From assembly GCA_024403005.1 (NCBI GenBank), contig JAKSSQ010000001.1, positions 1-33,078 on the forward strand: a DNA stretch of 33,078 nucleotides, in the 5' to 3' direction. Below, piece by piece: positions 14,571 to 22,603 of this stretch. The position numbers and the translations under genes are program-made. Below the pieces are notes generated by a model, which worked only from the letters and a program-made list of their open reading frames with translations, was not told where the DNA came from and ran no database searches. This DNA comes from Clostridia bacterium. Its GTDB lineage: Bacteria; Bacillota; Clostridia; Peptostreptococcales; Anaerovoracaceae. The first letter of the stretch is position 1, and every line of letters begins with the position of its first letter.

Positions 14571-15536
14571 ATGGAAAGCGACTATCGACAGCGCGGCTCC
14601 AAGGCAGCTGCCTTTACAGACGAACAATTACAGAGCGCAGTAGACGAAGCCCTTGAACTGGGCAGGCAGGCTGCCTCTAAAGGTACGGTAGCAACATATA
14701 TCCCCGAACTGGGCAAGGCAAGACCGGAAGCCGTAGGGCTCTACATAGTTACAGACGACGGCAGAAAATGTAAGGCAGGGGATACAGGCATCCACTTTAC
14801 CATGCAGTCTGTATCTAAAGTAATTTCTCTGGCAATGGCTCTGGAAGTCCGGGGTGCAGACGAGGTGTTCAGACATGTGGGCATGGAACCCTCCGGCGAA
14901 GCTTTCAATTCTATTGTAGAACTTGATTTTCAGCGCAATATGCCCTACAATCCTATGATTAATTCAGGCGCTATTACGGTGGAAAGCCTTATTATCGATT
15001 ACAAGCCTTTCGATGACATGCTGGATTTTGCAAGGAAAATCTGCATGGATCCGGAAATTACTCTCAACAGACAGGTATATCTCTCCGAAATGGCAACCTG
15101 CGACAGAAACCGCGCAATAGCCTACCTGCTTAAGAGCAAGGGTGTTATTACAACAAATGTAGACCATAGCATCGAACTATACACAAAGATGTGTTCTATT
15201 AATGTAACGGCTCATTCTCTGGCAAACCTGGGTCTTCTTTTGGCAAACGGCGGTATTGACCCACTCACAAAGGAAAGGCTCATTAAGCCTGAAACAGCGA
15301 AAATTATCAAGACAATAATGCTTACCTGCGGCATGTACGACGGCTCCGGTCAGTACGCTGTAGAAGTAGGAATACCCACAAAATCCGGCGTAGGCGGAGG
15401 TCTTCTTGCAGTAGCAGGAACGGATATGGGTATCGGTTCCTACGGACCGGCACTGGACGAAAAGGGCAACAGCTATGCCGGCAAAGTAATGCTTAAATAT
15501 CTTGTTGATAAATTAAAGCTTCACATTTTTGACTGA
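14571..15536 (+). CDS. glsA: Glutaminase (serine-dependent, beta-lactamase fold)
   Basis: A 321-residue enzyme hydrolysing glutamine to glutamate and ammonia. The catalytic S-x-x-K motif is S80-x-x-K83 (FTMQSVSK). Other family segments are present: NPMINSGAI, and the C-terminal TKSGVGGG (the KSG motif region). Length is normal for the family. It sits 86 bp after gdhA behind a terminator, with GAAGGAAGG upstream of the ATG. Partial readthrough or a separate weak promoter would be needed. Paired with gdhA, it makes a glutamine-to-2-oxoglutarate route. Codon bias is weaker than in gdhA. Confidence 0.95.
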   Translation: MESDYRQRGSKAAAFTDEQLQSAVDEALELGRQAASKGTVATYIPELGKARPEAVGLYIVTDDGRKCKAGDTGIHFTMQSVSKVISLAMALEVRGADEVFRHVGMEPSGEAFNSIVELDFQRNMPYNPMINSGAITVESLIIDYKPFDDMLDFARKICMDPEITLNRQVYLSEMATCDRNRAIAYLLKSKGVITTNVDHSIELYTKMCSINVTAHSLANLGLLLANGGIDPLTKERLIKPETAKIIKTIMLTCGMYDGSGQYAVEVGIPTKSGVGGGLLAVAGTDMGIGSYGPALDEKGNSYAGKVMLKYLVDKLKLHIFD

Positions 15537-15577
15537 TTTTTCCGGTCAGCAATGAGACCAAATCCATTGATTTCAAG

Positions 15578-15606
15578 GAAGGTGACTGCCATCACCTTCT
15601 TTTTTT
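15578..15606 (+). terminator. Rho-independent terminator after glsA
   Basis: GAAGGTGA (15578-15585) pairs with TCACCTTC (15592-15599), followed by a run of seven T. Confidence 0.92.
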
Positions 15607-15608
15607 AC

Positions 15609-15637
15609 TTGATATTTGCACAGAATGGGTGTATCTT
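15609..15637 (+). promoter_or_regulatory. Probable promoter of the rnf operon
   Basis: TTGATA at 15609-15614, a 17-bp spacer, and TATCTT at 15632-15637 (four of six consensus bases). It starts immediately after the glsA terminator. Confidence 0.6.
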
Positions 15638-15646
15638 ATTAGCGTG

Positions 15647-15686
15647 CAGTTTTAGCGCGCAATTTTTTGTTGCGCCTAAAAAACTG
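15647..15686 (+). promoter_or_regulatory. Leader hairpin of the rnf operon
   Basis: CAGTTTTAG (15647-15655) pairs with CTAAAAAACTG (15676-15686, two extra A), continued by GCGCAA (15657-15662) with TTGCGC (15670-15675) around a T-rich loop. The hairpin sits at the predicted 5' end of the transcript, just before the AAAGGAG ribosome site. It has no T tract, so it is more likely an mRNA-stabilising or regulatory structure than a terminator. Confidence 0.6.
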
Positions 15687-15708
15687 AGAAAAATAAAGGA
15701 GAAAAGAA

Positions 15709-17091
15709 ATGAGTTCAGGCAAACATCTGAATGGAATCCATGTGAATCATTCGAAGAACACTGCCGGACAGGCCATCATCCCGATGACTCTTCCCGAAAA
15801 AGTGTACATTCCCATGAGCCAGCACATCGGAGCTCCATGCCAGCCCATCGTGGCCGTTGGTGACCACGTTAAGGTTGGCCAGAAAATCGGAGACAACGAA
15901 GCTCCGGTATGCGCACCGATCCACAGCAGTGTATCCGGTGACGTAGTAGCCATCAGCAAGGCTATGTCCCAGATGGGCAGAGTAGATACAATTATCGAAA
16001 TCGTGCCCGACGGCAAGCAGGAAATTGCTGAAACTGTAGTTCCCCCCGTTGTAACTGACAAGGCAAGCTTTATTAAGGCTGTAAGAGAATCCGGCGTTGT
16101 AGGTCTCGGCGGTGCTACATTCCCCATGAGCGTTAAGTTCAACGTTCGTGAACCGGCAAAGGTTGACACATTCATCGTTAACGCAGCTGAATGCGAACCT
16201 TTCATCACAGTTGACCATCAGAACATGCTCACACACGGTCAGGAAATCGTTGACGGCGTAAGAGCAGTCCTCAAGTGGCTCAACGTAGAAAGAGCTTTCA
16301 TCGGCATCGAAACAAACAAGCCCGATGCTATCGCAAAGATGAAGGAACTCACAAAGGACGACAGCAACATTACAATCGCAGAACTCCGTCAGGTTTACCC
16401 CCAGGGTGCTGAACGTGTAATCATCTACGAAACAACAGGAAGACACCTGCTCGCAGGCAAGCTCCCCGCAGACGTAGGCTGCATCGTTTCCAACGTTACT
16501 TCCGTACTCAAGATGCAGCAGTTCCTCGCTACAGGTATGCCCCTTGTTTCCAAGAGCATGACAGTAGACGGCAACTGCGTTGCTAACCCCCAGAACGTAG
16601 ACGTACCCATCGGTACACCTCTCTGCGACGTAATCGAATTCTGCGGCGGCACAACAAAGGAAGTTAAGAAGATCGTACTCGGCGGACCGATGATGGGTCG
16701 TGCAATCCCCAAGGATGAATACGGCGTAATCAAGGGCAACTCTGCTATCCTGTGCTTCGACGAAACATTCGCTACACAGCACGAAGCATCTGCCTGCATC
16801 AGCTGCGGCAAGTGCGTAAGAGGCTGCCCGATGAACCTGATGCCCTGCAAGCTCGCAAAGGCTTGGGAACAGCAGAACATCGACATGCTGAGAGAATACC
16901 ATGTAACAACATGCATGGAATGCGGTTGCTGCGGCTATTCCTGCCCGGCAAGAAAGCAGCTCAACTTCGAAATCAAGCTCGCTAAGCAGTGGGTTATGAC
17001 AGAAGACCGCAAGGCTGCTGACAAGGCAAAGGCAGAAGCTGAAGCTGCAAAGGCTAAGGCTGAAGCTGAAAAGGAAGGAGGAAACAAGTAA
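15709..17091 (+). CDS. rnfC: Rnf complex subunit RnfC
   Basis: A 460-residue peripheral subunit of the Rnf ferredoxin:NAD+ oxidoreductase, thought to carry the NAD(H)/FMN site. The N-terminal barrel-sandwich-like region and the glycine-rich GVVGLGGATFPM segment (nucleotide/FMN region) are present. They are followed by two [4Fe-4S] motifs, CISCGKCVRGCP from C363 and CMECGCCGYSCP. The C-terminal tail is a Lys/Ala/Glu-rich helix. Rnf oxidises reduced ferredoxin with NAD+ and pumps Na+ or H+ across the membrane. First gene of the operon, with AAAGGAG before the ATG. Its TAA overlaps the rnfD ATG by one base. Confidence 0.97.
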   Translation: MSSGKHLNGIHVNHSKNTAGQAIIPMTLPEKVYIPMSQHIGAPCQPIVAVGDHVKVGQKIGDNEAPVCAPIHSSVSGDVVAISKAMSQMGRVDTIIEIVPDGKQEIAETVVPPVVTDKASFIKAVRESGVVGLGGATFPMSVKFNVREPAKVDTFIVNAAECEPFITVDHQNMLTHGQEIVDGVRAVLKWLNVERAFIGIETNKPDAIAKMKELTKDDSNITIAELRQVYPQGAERVIIYETTGRHLLAGKLPADVGCIVSNVTSVLKMQQFLATGMPLVSKSMTVDGNCVANPQNVDVPIGTPLCDVIEFCGGTTKEVKKIVLGGPMMGRAIPKDEYGVIKGNSAILCFDETFATQHEASACISCGKCVRGCPMNLMPCKLAKAWEQQNIDMLREYHVTTCMECGCCGYSCPARKQLNFEIKLAKQWVMTEDRKAADKAKAEAEAAKAKAEAEKEGGNK

Positions 17092-18059
17092 TGAGCACAA
17101 AGCATACAAATCTTATCGTATCCTCCTCTCCTCACGTATGTGACCCGGTTGATACAAAAACAATTATGAGAGCTGTTGTCATTGCCCTCGTTCCGGCATT
17201 TGCCGTATCCTGCTCCGTTTTCGGCATTACGGCTCTCAGTATGGTAGCTGTCTGCGTTGCAGCATGCGTACTGTTCGAAGCTGCTTGCCGTAAGCTCCTC
17301 AACAGACCCCAGACTATCGGTGACTGGTCCGCAGTAGTTACAGGCGTTATTCTCGCTTTCAACCTGCCCTCCACACTTCCGTACTGGATGGCTGTTATCG
17401 GCTGCTTCGCTGCTCTCGTACTCGTAAAGCAGCTCTTCGGCGGACTTGGCCAGAACTTTGCTAACCCTGCTATCGTAGGTCGTATCGTTCTGTTCATCGC
17501 TTTCGCTACACCCATGACAAACTGGGAAATCACTCCGAGAATGAGCTCCGTTATCCGCGAAGCTGCAGGCGCAGACGCTGTAACAGGCGCTACACCCCTC
17601 GGTCTCCTGAACAAGGGCATCGAAGTTCCCGTTAACGACATGGCAATTGGTTTCATTAACGGTTCTTTAGGTGAAATCTCCGCAGTAGCTCTGCTCCTCG
17701 GCGGAATCTACCTCATCTACAGAAAGGTTATTACATGGGAAATCCCTGTTGCATTCCTTGCAACAGTTGCAGTTCTCGCAGTTCTGATGGGCCAGAATCC
17801 TCTGTTCCACCTCTGCGCAGGCGGCGCAATGCTGGGTGCTTTCTTCATGGCTACAGACTATGTAACATCCCCCATGACAGGCAAGGGCAAGCTCATCTTC
17901 GGTATCGGCTGCGGCATCATGACAATGCTCATCCGTCAGTTCGGTTCTTATCCCGAAGGCGTTTCCTTCGCTATCCTGCTCATGAACATCCTTACACCGC
18001 ACATTGACAACTGGACAAAGACAAAGCTCAATGGCGTTCAGAACGGAGGTGCTAAGTAA
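17091..18059 (+). CDS. rnfD: Rnf complex subunit RnfD
   Basis: A 322-residue polytopic membrane subunit, related to NqrB. It begins with a SPH segment typical of RnfD. The flavinylation site is VTGATPLG with T168, the residue expected to carry covalent FMN added by ApbE (encoded at 10788). Many hydrophobic segments are visible, including the GQNFANPAIVGR region conserved with NqrB. It is joined to rnfC and rnfG by TAATG junctions, with GGAGG in the end of rnfC as ribosome site. Confidence 0.97.
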   Translation: MSTKHTNLIVSSSPHVCDPVDTKTIMRAVVIALVPAFAVSCSVFGITALSMVAVCVAACVLFEAACRKLLNRPQTIGDWSAVVTGVILAFNLPSTLPYWMAVIGCFAALVLVKQLFGGLGQNFANPAIVGRIVLFIAFATPMTNWEITPRMSSVIREAAGADAVTGATPLGLLNKGIEVPVNDMAIGFINGSLGEISAVALLLGGIYLIYRKVITWEIPVAFLATVAVLAVLMGQNPLFHLCAGGAMLGAFFMATDYVTSPMTGKGKLIFGIGCGIMTMLIRQFGSYPEGVSFAILLMNILTPHIDNWTKTKLNGVQNGGAK

Positions 18060-18616
18060 TGTCTAACAAGAAGGATTTATTCGCACCGACAATTGTACTG
18101 GTATGCATCTGCCTCGTAGCATCCGTGCTCCTCGCTGCAACATATCAGATTACAAAGCCCATCATCGATAAGATCAACATCGAAAACGCTAACAAGTCCA
18201 GATCCGAAGTTATCGAAGCTGCTAACAGCTTCACAGAAGTAACAGACGTAGATCTGGTTAACGGCGTAACAGAAGTTTACGAAGCTGACTGCGGCGGATA
18301 TGTTATCACATCCAGCGCTAAGGGCTTCGGCGGAGCTATCGTTGTAATGACAGGTATCGACGCTGATGGCAACATCATCAAGATCAAGGTTACAGACGCA
18401 AGCAACGAAACACCGGGTCTGGGTTCCAAGACAACACTGCCCGACCACGCTGCTAAGTTCGTAGGCGCTAAGTCCATCACAATGGATAAGGACGCTGCAA
18501 CAGGCGACGTTACTTACACAGCTCCCGTTACAGGCGCTACATACTCCTCCAAGGGTGTATTCAACGCTGTAAGCGCTGCTCTTGAGCAGTTCGAAAAGAT
18601 CGGAGGTGCCTTCTAA
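18059..18616 (+). CDS. rnfG: Rnf complex subunit RnfG
   Basis: A 185-residue subunit with one N-terminal membrane helix (about 10-28) and an extracytoplasmic FMN-binding domain. The flavinylation motif near the C terminus is VTGATYSS, with T161 as the covalent FMN carrier. ETPGLGSK (about 121-128) is the conserved loop of NqrC/RnfG domains. It overlaps both neighbours by one base (TAATG). Confidence 0.97.
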   Translation: MSNKKDLFAPTIVLVCICLVASVLLAATYQITKPIIDKINIENANKSRSEVIEAANSFTEVTDVDLVNGVTEVYEADCGGYVITSSAKGFGGAIVVMTGIDADGNIIKIKVTDASNETPGLGSKTTLPDHAAKFVGAKSITMDKDAATGDVTYTAPVTGATYSSKGVFNAVSAALEQFEKIGGAF

Positions 18617-19299
18617 TGGAACAGAAGACAAGTAAGCTTAGTATCTTTACTAAGGGCTTTATTAAGGAGAACCCGATCCTCGTACTTATCCTGGGTACAT
18701 GCCCCACTCTGGCTGTATCCACACAGGCTTTCAACGGTATCGGTATGGGTCTGTGCGTAACATTCGTACTGTTGTTCTCCAACATCTTTATTTCAGCTCT
18801 GAAGAAGATTATTCCCGATAAAGTACGTATTCCGTGCTACATCGTAATTATCGCTACATTCGTAACTATCCTGCAGATGCTCCTTCAGGCATACCTGCCC
18901 GAACTGAACAAGTCCCTGGGTCTGTATATCCCCCTGATCGTAGTAAACTGCATCATCCTCGGCCGTGCAGAAGCTTTCGCTAACAAAAACAGCGTAGTAG
19001 ACTCCGCACTCGACGGTCTTGGTATGGGTCTTGGTTACACATGTGCTCTCACAATCATGGCTTGCATCAGAGAACTCCTCGGTGCTGGAACAATTTTCGG
19101 CATGACAGTTACAGCTAATGTAATCTCCCCCATGTCCATCTTCGTTCTTGCTCCCGGCGGTTTCTTCACATTCGGCTGCCTCATCGCTTTAGTAAACAAG
19201 CTTACTAAGGGTAAGGTAAAGGATAAGCAGCAGAACAAGTGCATGGGTTGCCCCGGCGCTGCTGTTTGCAGTCAGGCTAAAGAAGGAGGTTGCGAATAA
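18616..19299 (+). CDS. rnfE: Rnf complex subunit RnfE
   Basis: A 227-residue integral-membrane subunit, homologous to NqrD, with about six membrane segments. The conserved core LGLYIPLIVVNCIILGRAEA is present. The C-terminal tail is longer and more Cys-rich than usual (NKCMGCPGAAVCSQAKEGGC), with four cysteines after the last helix. This could bind metal or an Fe-S cluster (inference). TAATG overlaps join it to rnfG and rnfA. Confidence 0.96.
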   Translation: MEQKTSKLSIFTKGFIKENPILVLILGTCPTLAVSTQAFNGIGMGLCVTFVLLFSNIFISALKKIIPDKVRIPCYIVIIATFVTILQMLLQAYLPELNKSLGLYIPLIVVNCIILGRAEAFANKNSVVDSALDGLGMGLGYTCALTIMACIRELLGAGTIFGMTVTANVISPMSIFVLAPGGFFTFGCLIALVNKLTKGKVKDKQQNKCMGCPGAAVCSQAKEGGCE

Positions 19300-19892
19300 T
19301 GAAATTATTAATGATCATTATGGCCGCAGTCCTTGCTAATAACTACGTACTCGTAAGATTCCTGGGTATCTGCCCGTTCCTCGGCGTATCCAAGAAGCTG
19401 GACTCTGCAGTTGGTATGTCCGTAGCCGTTATCTTCGTAATGGTTCTGGCAACAATTGCTACATGGCCTATCCAGCACCTGCTGCTGGACCCCAACGGCA
19501 TCGGCTATATGCAGACAACTGTATTTATCCTCGTAATTGCCGCTCTCGTACAGTTAATCGAAGTTGTAATGAAGAAGTATCTGCCCGCACTGCATAAGTC
19601 TCTGGGTGTATATCTTCCCCTTATCACAACAAACTGCGCTGTTCTCGGTGTTTGCGTTATGAACATCGACGAAGGTTACTCCTTCCTCGAAGCTATCGTT
19701 AACTCCTTCGGTTCCGGCGTAGGCTTCCTTCTTGCTATGTTCCTGTTCGCAGGCGTAAGAGGAAGAATCGAAGAAAACGACTACCCCGAATGCTTCAAGG
19801 GCGTAGCTTCCACACTGGTTGCTGCTTCCATCCTTTCCGTATCCTTCATGGGATTCTCCGGAATGGTTGACAGCATCTTCGGAAATCTGTAA
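19299..19892 (+). CDS. rnfA: Rnf complex subunit RnfA
   Basis: A 197-residue membrane subunit, homologous to NqrE, with about six membrane segments. Conserved segments are NNYVLVRFLGICPFLG and LGVYLPLITTNCAVLG, each holding a cysteine; in the homologous Nqr complex these residues hold an intramembrane iron centre shared with the partner subunit. The ATG at 19299 overlaps the rnfE stop (TAATG) and has GGAGG ten bases upstream. A TTG at 19290 is in frame but overlaps that ribosome site. Confidence 0.96.
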   Translation: MKLLMIIMAAVLANNYVLVRFLGICPFLGVSKKLDSAVGMSVAVIFVMVLATIATWPIQHLLLDPNGIGYMQTTVFILVIAALVQLIEVVMKKYLPALHKSLGVYLPLITTNCAVLGVCVMNIDEGYSFLEAIVNSFGSGVGFLLAMFLFAGVRGRIEENDYPECFKGVASTLVAASILSVSFMGFSGMVDSIFGNL

Positions 19893-19907
19893 AGGAGGGG
19901 AATTGAA

Positions 19908-20807
19908 ATGACAATATCTGCATTCGTAGTTCCTGTACTCCTTTGCGTAGTTACCGGCTGCATCTGCGCAATTCTTCTTACAATTGCTGCTATCAAGTTT
20001 GCAGTACCCGTTGACGAAACACAGGTTAAGATTCGTGAATGTCTCCCCGGCGCTAACTGCGGTGCCTGCGGATTCGTAGGATGCGATGACTATGCTGCTG
20101 CTCTGGCTGCAGACCACTCCATCGCTCCCAACAAGTGCGTTCCCGGCGGCGCTTCCGCTGCTGCTGGAATCGCTGCAGTTCTCGGCGTAGACGCTGGTTC
20201 TGCTGAAGCTAAGGTAGCTAACGTTATGTGCTCCGGCCTTAACGACTGCACAAAGCCCGAAATGGATTACCAGGGATATAAGTCCTGCTCTGCTGTAAAG
20301 CAGTTCTTCGGCGGCCCCGGAACATGCAAGTTCGGCTGTATCGGTCTCGGCGACTGCACAAAGGCTTGCGCTTTTGATGCAATCGAAGTTTGCAACGGCG
20401 TTGCAAAGGTTAACAGAGACAAGTGCGTTGGCTGCGGCGCATGCGCTAACACATGCCCCCAGAAGATTATCGACATCCTGCCCAAGACAAGCCGCGTTAC
20501 AGTTGGCTGCTCCAGCCACGATGCTGCTAAGGCTACAAAGGATGCCTGCACAGCTGGCTGCGTAGGCTGCAAGATGTGCGAAAAGACCTGCAAGTTCGAT
20601 GCTATCCACGTTGAAGGCAACGTTGCTAAGATCGATGCCTCCAAGTGCAAGAACTGCGGTATGTGCGCTAAGGCTTGCCCGAGACACATTATCCATGTTG
20701 TTCCCAAGCCCGGCACAGCTAAGCCTGTTGTTAAGGTAGAAGCACCTAAGACAGAGGCTCCCGCTGAAGCTGCTCCCGCAGCAGAAGCTCCCAAGACAGA
20801 AGCATAA
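19908..20807 (+). CDS. rnfB: Rnf complex subunit RnfB (poly-ferredoxin)
   Basis: A 299-residue subunit with one N-terminal membrane helix (about 4-30). A [4Fe-4S] site follows, of the type C-x5-C-x2-C-x4-C (C45, C51, C54, C59, in the CLPGANCGACGFVGC region), then ferredoxin-like motifs such as CVGCGACANTCP, CVGCKMCEKTC and CKNCGMCAKACP. It takes electrons from ferredoxin into the complex. The C-terminal tail is Ala/Pro/Glu-rich and disordered. A 15-bp gap containing GGAGGGG separates it from rnfA, the only junction in the operon without a stop-start overlap. Confidence 0.97.
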   Translation: MTISAFVVPVLLCVVTGCICAILLTIAAIKFAVPVDETQVKIRECLPGANCGACGFVGCDDYAAALAADHSIAPNKCVPGGASAAAGIAAVLGVDAGSAEAKVANVMCSGLNDCTKPEMDYQGYKSCSAVKQFFGGPGTCKFGCIGLGDCTKACAFDAIEVCNGVAKVNRDKCVGCGACANTCPQKIIDILPKTSRVTVGCSSHDAAKATKDACTAGCVGCKMCEKTCKFDAIHVEGNVAKIDASKCKNCGMCAKACPRHIIHVVPKPGTAKPVVKVEAPKTEAPAEAAPAAEAPKTEA

Positions 20808-20822
20808 TTGCTGAACTCATTT

Positions 20823-20855
20823 AAGTTCCCGGAGGTGCCTGCCTCCGGGACTTTT
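20823..20855 (+). terminator. Rho-independent terminator of the rnf operon
   Basis: TCCCGGAGG (20827-20835) pairs with CCTCCGGGA (20842-20850), extended by AAG/CTT around a bulged T, and followed by TTTT. Confidence 0.9.
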
Positions 20856-20869
20856 ATTATCCGCCCAAA

Positions 20870-20878
20870 TGTGATAAT
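20870..20878 (+). promoter_or_regulatory. Possible extended -10 promoter of the acyl-CoA synthetase gene
   Basis: TGTGATAAT at 20870-20878 is a near-consensus extended -10 element, 32 bp before the ATG. No convincing -35 box is present. Confidence 0.45.
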
Positions 20879-20909
20879 ATAAACTTTACGAAATTAGGAG
20901 AATCAAAAC

Positions 20910-22601
20910 ATGTTACGCAAAGTTTATCATTTAAGAGATCTTATGAATTTTGCAGCTGACAGCTACGGCGAACAGGCTGCATATCTTTACAAGGAAAAGC
21001 TGGGCGGACCTTACCTGCCCATTTCTTTCAACCAGTTCAGACAGGATGTTAACAGCCTGGGTACAGCTCTCCTGGATGCAGGAATGAAGGGCCAGCGCAT
21101 TGCGGTCATCGGTGAAAGCCGCTACGAATGGATCGTAACCTATTTCGCAGTTGCCTGCGGACTTGGCGTTATCGTTCCTCTCGACAAGGAACTTCCCGTG
21201 CAGGAAGTGAGCGCACTCATTAACCGTGCTGAAATCGGCGCTATCGTATATTCCTCCAAGGTAGGCAAGAAGGTTGTTCAGGCTCTGGACGGAAATACAG
21301 AAATTAAGATGATCTGCATGGATCTGGACGAAGACGAAGACGGAATTATTTCCTGGCCCGCATTAAAGGAAAAGGGTCTGGAACTTCGCCGCGGCGGCGT
21401 GGATACCTACGCAGGTATGCCCATCAACCCCGAAGACTTCTGTACACTCAACTTTACATCCGGCACAACAGGTCTGGCAAAGGGTGTAATGCTCTGCCAC
21501 AAGAACCTCTGCTACAACGTATCCGCACTGTATAGCTACGTTAACCTGTCAGACCCCTGCGGAGACAGCAAAATCTGCCTGTCTATTCTGCCCATGCACC
21601 ACACCTTCGAATTCACAGCTACAGTTCTGGGCTCCATGCACCAGGGCGGTACAGTTGCATTCTGCGAAGGCCTCAAGTACATCGTTAAGAACATGGCAGA
21701 AGCTAAGGTTACTTACCTTATCGCAGTTCCTCTTATCTTCGAAAACATGCACAGCAAGATCTGGCGCCAGGCAGAAAAGAGCGGCAAGGCAGGCAAGATG
21801 CGCAAGGCTCTTAAGGTTGTCCGCGCTCTGTCTCACGTAGATAAGAAGATCATGAACAAGACAGCTAAGCTGTTTAAGGACGTACACGCAGCTCTCGGCG
21901 GCCACGTTAAGTTCTTTATCGTAGGCGGCGCTGCTGCAGACCCCGTTGTTACAAACGACTTCATCGCAATGGGTATCCAGATGGTTCAGGGCTACGGCAT
22001 GACCGAATACGCACCCATCATCTGCCTCAACCCGACCTATGCTCCCAAGGCAGCTTCCGTTGGTCTGCCCCTGGAAGGCACAGAAGTATACATCGACAGC
22101 CCCGACAGCGACGGCATCGGCGAAATCATGTGCCGCGGCGACTCTGTAATGCTGGGTTATTATAAGGATCCGGAAGAAACAGCTAAGGTTATTACACCGG
22201 ACGGCTGGCTTGCTACAGGCGACTACGGCTACATCGACAAGGAAGGCTACGTATACATTACAGGCCGCAAGAAGAACGTAATCGTTACAAAGAACGGTAA
22301 GAACATCTTCCCCGAAGAAGTTGAATACTATCTGCTCAAGAGCAAGTACATCGAAGAAGTTGTCGTTCGCGGCGTTCCCGACGACGACAAGGAAGACCTG
22401 GTTGTTACAGCTGAAATCTTCCCCAGCAGGGATGCTCTGGAAGACATCGGAAACCCCGAAGGCGAAGAACTCAAGGCTCTGCTCAAGAAGGAAATCGATG
22501 CTGCAAACGAACAGATGTCCATCTACAAGAGAGTAAAGAGATTCACAGTAAGAGATACTGAATTCGAAAAGACAACAACCAAGAAGATCAAGAGGTGGTA
22601 G
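20910..22601 (+). CDS. AMP-forming acyl-CoA synthetase (long-chain fatty acid-CoA ligase type)
   Basis: A 563-residue ANL-superfamily enzyme. It has the P-loop-like FTSGTTGLAKGVML, the GYGMTE motif, the GDYGYID and GRKKNVIV hinge region, and a C-terminal domain ending KTTTKKIKRW, with the catalytic Lys expected in KTTTKK. These enzymes activate a carboxylic acid to acyl-AMP and then acyl-CoA. The overall pattern is of long-chain acyl-CoA ligases, but chain length cannot be read from sequence. It has an AGGAG ribosome site. The ornithine racemase-like gene begins two bases after its stop codon, so the two are co-transcribed. Confidence 0.9.
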   Translation: MLRKVYHLRDLMNFAADSYGEQAAYLYKEKLGGPYLPISFNQFRQDVNSLGTALLDAGMKGQRIAVIGESRYEWIVTYFAVACGLGVIVPLDKELPVQEVSALINRAEIGAIVYSSKVGKKVVQALDGNTEIKMICMDLDEDEDGIISWPALKEKGLELRRGGVDTYAGMPINPEDFCTLNFTSGTTGLAKGVMLCHKNLCYNVSALYSYVNLSDPCGDSKICLSILPMHHTFEFTATVLGSMHQGGTVAFCEGLKYIVKNMAEAKVTYLIAVPLIFENMHSKIWRQAEKSGKAGKMRKALKVVRALSHVDKKIMNKTAKLFKDVHAALGGHVKFFIVGGAAADPVVTNDFIAMGIQMVQGYGMTEYAPIICLNPTYAPKAASVGLPLEGTEVYIDSPDSDGIGEIMCRGDSVMLGYYKDPEETAKVITPDGWLATGDYGYIDKEGYVYITGRKKNVIVTKNGKNIFPEEVEYYLLKSKYIEEVVVRGVPDDDKEDLVVTAEIFPSRDALEDIGNPEGEELKALLKKEIDAANEQMSIYKRVKRFTVRDTEFEKTTTKKIKRW

Positions 22602-22603
22602 AA

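Noticed and set aside
15649..15700. Attenuator terminator before rnfC
   Set aside because: The hairpin is followed by an A-rich, not T-rich, stretch, so it should not terminate.
15715..17109. 464-codon open frame antisense to rnfC
   Set aside because: Shadow frame produced by the strong codon bias of rnfC; the protein is Cys/Val-rich low-complexity with no motif, and rnfC is certain.
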